A stretch of 64,000 bases of DNA. Source: Atrina japonica. Taxonomy: Eukaryota; Mollusca; Bivalvia; Pterioida; Pinnidae. Each line of letters opens with the position of its first letter. The first letter of the stretch is position 1. The stretch spans positions 62,001 to 126,000 of the forward strand of contig BROG01000074.1 of assembly GCA_030159075.1 (NCBI GenBank), written 5' to 3'. The notes beneath the pieces were generated by a model, which searched no databases, was not told the origin of the DNA, and saw only the letters and a list, made by a program, of their open reading frames with translations. Below, one piece after another: positions 61,601-64,000 of the stretch. Both the position numbers and the translations under genes were made by a program.

Positions 61601-63861
61601 CACCTGAACATATGGGTCAATATTTTTTGGTCCCTTGGGTGGCCCCTATACCGGTATATAGATTTCACTGTACATGTAATTACCAAAGTTTTTGTCCTAA
61701 ATAAGACAATCTGTTAAGGAGTACCCTAAACAAAAGTTTGAAACAAATCTCAGTGTATTAAATTGAAACATATTGTAACATCAAGGAAAGATAACCTACT
61801 AGTTTACCGGTTGCACTTTGACCTCCTTCATTGCTCCAAAAGCCTGGAAGTATTGAAGAATAGTATGGACCCCAAACTCCAGGAACGAAGACGGCAGACT
61901 TACTTACCTGTAAGAATCAAAGAATATATTACAAAGTTCTTATTCTGTCATGTGGAGATTTTAGATAAATAATGTCAAGCAAAAATGTTCAAGAAATTGA
62001 TTTTAATCTTGATGTAAACAATAATAATTTCAAAATCCTTTAAGTAAGACATAAATACTGTTATTAGTGCTGTTTTCTGATGTTTTTGCTCATTTGTAGT
62101 ATTAAATAAAAGGATTAGATTAAAGATACTATCTCACTGAATATTAGTAAAACAAACAGAAACATTTTTATCTCTAATATGCAAACCAGACATTGTTGTA
62201 TTTGATGGTACATGATATTTGACTTAATAAACTTACAATCATGTGACATGAAGACGTGCCACATATGATGGACATTCTTGACGTTATATCGGGTAGAACA
62301 AAACCTGAATCATGTGGCAAACATCCCAAACAACCTAGGAAAGAAAACTGAAAATTTTTTAAAAGCTAGAAGCTGAATCACTCATACATCATAATAGGAA
62401 TCATGTGGTAAATATCCCAAACAACCGAGGAAAGAAAATCAAAGAATGACAAAACTAGAAGCTGAATCACTCATAAATCAACAATAGGAAAGAATGTGGT
62501 GAACATCCCAAATACAGCCTAGGAAAGAAAATCAAAGAATGAAAGAAAATCAAAGCAAGAGGCTGAATCATTCATACATCATAATAGGAATCATGTGGTG
62601 AACATCCCAAACAGCCTAGGAAAGAAAATCAAAGAATGACAATGCTAGAGGCTAAATCACTCATACATCATAATAGGAATCTTGGGTGAACATCCCAAAC
62701 AGCCGAGGAAAGAAAATCAAAGAATGACAAAGCTAGAGGCTGAATCACTCATACATCATAATAGGAATCATGTGGTGAACATCCCAAACAGCCTAGGAAA
62801 GAAAATCAAAGAATGACAATGCTAGAGGCTAAATCACTCATACATCATAATAGGAATCATGTGGTGAACATCCCAAACAGCCTAGGAAAGAATATCAAAG
62901 AATGACAAAGCTAGAGGCTAAATCACTCATATGTCATAACAGAAATCATGTGGTAAACATCCCAAACAACCTAGGAAAGAAAACTAAAAAATTTTTAAAA
63001 GCAAGAGGCTGAATCATTCATACATCATAACAGGAATCATGTAGTGAACATCCCAAACAGCCTAGGAAAGAATATCAAAGAATGACAAAGCTAGAGGCTA
63101 AATCACTCATATGTCATAATAGGAATCATGTGGTGAACATCCCAAACAACCTAGGAAAGAAAATCAAAGAATGACAAAGCTAAAGGCTGAATCACTCATA
63201 CATCATAATAGGAATCATGTGGTAAATATCCAAAACAACATAGGAAAGAACATCATAGAATGACAATGCTAGAGGCTGAATCACTCAAACTTCATAACAG
63301 GAATCATGTGGTGAACATCCCAAACAGCCTAGGAAAGAAAATCAAAGAATGACAAAGCTTGAGGCTGAATCACTCAAACTTCATAACAGGAATCATGTGG
63401 TGAACATCCCAAACAACCTAGGAAAGAAATATGACTAATGTTGAAACAAGAAGCAGTGTCATATCAACATATCAATTTTAGCACTACATAAAACTACATT
63501 TGTATTTTATCTTTTTTTAATTTGGACCAATAAACAAAATAGTAAATTGTGACAAATTTAGATTCCTGACCTGTTACATATAGATAAAATACTTGCTTTT
63601 GATCAACATATTGGAATCAGTGGGTAATATTTTGAAAAAAAAATGTATCACTATTGTATAAATGTCACACCCACCCACATCAACACACACACAAACTTGC
63701 ACAAACAGACATACGAACATTCACAAAATTACCAACTGTTCCAGCATGTGCATCAATAATGGAGGTACCAACAGGGGTTCCTGGATTAAGTCCAAGCTCT
63801 TCTGCTGCATCTTTTGATAAACCTTCCCCACAAGGATCCCCTGGAGAATTTACAACATTTC
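49697..63861 (-). CDS. FGGY: FGGY carbohydrate kinase, C-terminal part (10 exons; 5' end outside window)
   Basis: FGGY-family sugar kinase; the animal FGGY protein has been reported to phosphorylate D-ribulose. Exons in transcript order: 63861-63733, 62334-62237, 61907-61800, 59847-59786, 59127-58971, 57784-57710, 56791-56671, 54695-54601, 50803-50742, 49778-49697 (stop TAA 49699-49697). All have GT-AG borders and joining phases, giving about 328 residues. Diagnostic stretches include [44 protein letters not shown]-like [48 protein letters not shown] and [14 protein letters not shown], which track the human protein to its last residues. The N-terminal kinase half must lie past 64000. Five of the nine introns contain a separate minisatellite array. 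The gene converges with CFAP57. The exon at 62334 has its splice acceptor embedded in a tandem array. Confidence 0.93.
50099..50650. repeat. Minisatellite, 81-bp unit, about 6.8 copies (FGGY last intron)
   Basis: The unit starts 'gtccccttggaagtacatcat' and contains 'ggtcttcataactttctct' and 'tagtcggatttaaa'. Copies alternate between two variants ('tttcatcta' and 'ctgatgta'). 81 is a multiple of 3, so a 183-codon plus-strand ORF stays open across the array. A (TC)n run precedes it at about 50036-50056. Confidence 0.95.
51395..54410. repeat. Large minisatellite, 33-bp unit, about 90 copies (FGGY intron)
   Basis: The basic unit is 'ctgatatttcacagactggg' plus 'tgattctaataca'. Variants (cagact/cagt, 30-bp deletions, 'ctgccaaggtgatt') recur as blocks: the same ~120-nt variant block appears near 52520, 53125 and 53905, showing higher-order duplication. 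It fills 3 kb of the intron between the exons at 54601 and 50803. Minus-strand ORFs ([10 protein letters not shown] repeats) are artefacts of the unit length. Confidence 0.97.
54955..55237 (+). repeat. Dispersed repeat, copy 2 (partner at 3770-4055)
   Basis: It shows the same order of blocks as 3770-4055, with scattered substitutions. It lies in FGGY intron sequence between the exons at 54695 and 56671. Positions 55240-56380 show nothing else recognisable. Confidence 0.7.
56383..56630 (+). mobile_element. tRNA-derived SINE in FGGY intron
   Basis: The head 'cctgtggctgaatggttaaagc' (A box) and 'gtgcaggttcaagccatgat' (B box) is followed by a body 'gtgagaaagtttgccagtttact' and the tail 'aaaattgttaagtgtggcatag'. 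The tail is shared with the SINE at 42375-42545. Confidence 0.7.
57000..57260. repeat. Two-copy tandem repeat, ~120-bp unit
   Basis: 'aacaaNggggaataactcttaaaat' with 'gacaaaataagaNcaac' before it occurs twice (near 57010-57050 and 57130-57185). 'gggaagcctagNtgaNgNaatga' occurs after each copy. Confidence 0.55.
57295..57605 (+). mobile_element. Relative of the 12033-14815 element family
   Basis: It starts 'atgaggccaaaaggggcctta' and ends 'aataggtcacctgaaggacgcaggtaacctta', the same start and hairpin end style as the composite at 12 kb. Internally 'ctttttgctctatatctgcagaactc' is duplicated. Confidence 0.5.
58465..58830 (+). mobile_element. Degraded SINE (family of 56383-56630)
   Basis: 'catgagtttgatcccagcaggaa' and 'gtgagaaagttggcaaattttcttatggaag' parallel the body of the SINE at 56383. 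The tail 'ataattgaaaaattgg' follows after an insertion. Confidence 0.45.
59185..59695. repeat. Minisatellite, ~57-bp compound unit, about 8-9 copies (FGGY intron)
   Basis: The alternating halves are 'acttataaatgaacacacac' plus 'agtccacagg' and 'cttataaaacatcacatacaa' plus 'cccacag'. Some units lack one half, so the array is irregular. It begins about 60 nt upstream, on the transcript, of the exon ending at 59127. Confidence 0.9.
60003..60613. repeat. Dimeric minisatellite, 28+28 bp, about 10-11 dimers (FGGY intron)
   Basis: Two 28-mers alternate strictly: 'gtatatcaatgataaataac' plus 'attattac', and 'gtatatcaatggtaaataac' plus 'aatattag'. Only a few small deletions break the pattern. The 56-bp dimer is the unit being amplified. 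Confidence 0.95.
61125..61366 (+). mobile_element. SINE 3' part with (CAA)n tail
   Basis: It matches the tail half of the SINE at 4722-4990 in the opposite orientation ('gtgtcacagtagatgttggca', 'tttggtgacatcatcatatg', 'agattcttgagtgggac') and ends in (CAA)n. It is in a FGGY intron. Confidence 0.65.
61490..61680 (+). mobile_element. MITE-like element, copy 2
   Basis: Direct match to 24009-24180: 'gctatagcgaccacctctat', 'aaggattacctgtttatgaa', 'ggctgcatacttcaactaaattg', and the end 'tttcactgtaca'. It is in a FGGY intron. Confidence 0.6.
62335..63425. repeat. Minisatellite, ~89-bp unit, about 12 copies, carrying copies of a FGGY splice acceptor
   Basis: The unit contains 'catgtggtgaacatcccaaa' then 'cagcctaggaaagaaaatcaaa'. 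The minus strand gives TTTTCTTTCCTAG|G plus TGTTTGGGATGTT, matching the acceptor and start of the FGGY exon at 62334-62237. The true exon border is the last, diverged unit of the array. Copies differ by point changes and a few short deletions. Confidence 0.95.
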
Positions 63862-64000
63862 CTGTAAAATGATAAAATTATTGAAATCAATGTTGCAGTT
63901 TCATCAGCACAATTTTTAAAACATGTCTTTCTTTCCTTTCCCCTTTTGACCTTCCTTGTCATCCATGTTTTTCTTTCAATCTTACACTTACTCAAACAAT

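Overview
The window looks like nuclear DNA of a bivalve-type mollusc. It has multi-exon genes with GT-AG introns, AT-rich sequence crowded with small repeats, and repeat families that I associate with molluscs. The organism call is an inference. Four protein-coding genes can be assembled exon by exon because the coding phases join. NDUFB6 (complex I accessory subunit) is on the minus strand, 10615 to 3172. ALKBH7 (mitochondrial 2-oxoglutarate/Fe(II) dioxygenase) is on the minus strand, 34774 to 24634. CFAP57 (ciliary WD-repeat/coiled-coil protein) is on the plus strand, 36008 to 45418, with 19 coding exons. The last ten exons of FGGY (a carbohydrate kinase) are on the minus strand, 63861 to 49697; its 5' part lies beyond the right edge.

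Layout: 1-3.1 kb holds degenerate tandem repeats. 3.2-10.6 kb is NDUFB6, with SINE and fold-back elements in its introns. 12.0-14.8 kb is a nested composite of non-autonomous elements. 16.5-23.0 kb is a minus-strand non-LTR retrotransposon of CR1/L2-like type with ORF1, a tandem array, and an ORF2 that begins with a 2A-like peptide. 24.6-34.8 kb is ALKBH7, whose third intron carries a decayed pogo-like DNA transposon with a C-terminal zinc-finger module. ALKBH7 and CFAP57 diverge from a shared promoter region (34.78-35.04 kb) that contains a full X-box (RFX) match. CFAP57 and FGGY converge on a 4.3 kb spacer (45.4-49.7 kb) holding four long palindromes.

The most unusual signals are these. First, the four palindromes have arms unrelated to each other, yet three share a 15-nt loop and the fourth has a diverged one. 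Second, an 89-bp minisatellite in FGGY was built from the gene's own splice acceptor plus the first ~30 nt of the exon, giving about a dozen decoy 3' splice sites. Third, five separate minisatellites occupy five of the nine FGGY introns seen here. Fourth, the LINE carries a 2A motif after a hydrophobic leader, and its frame breaks lie at or beside homopolymer runs.

The four cellular genes do not form a pathway. Two are mitochondrial (NDUFB6, ALKBH7), one is ciliary, and one is a sugar kinase. No rRNA gene, CRISPR array or intact autonomous transposon was seen. All homology calls come from reading translated motifs, with no database search.
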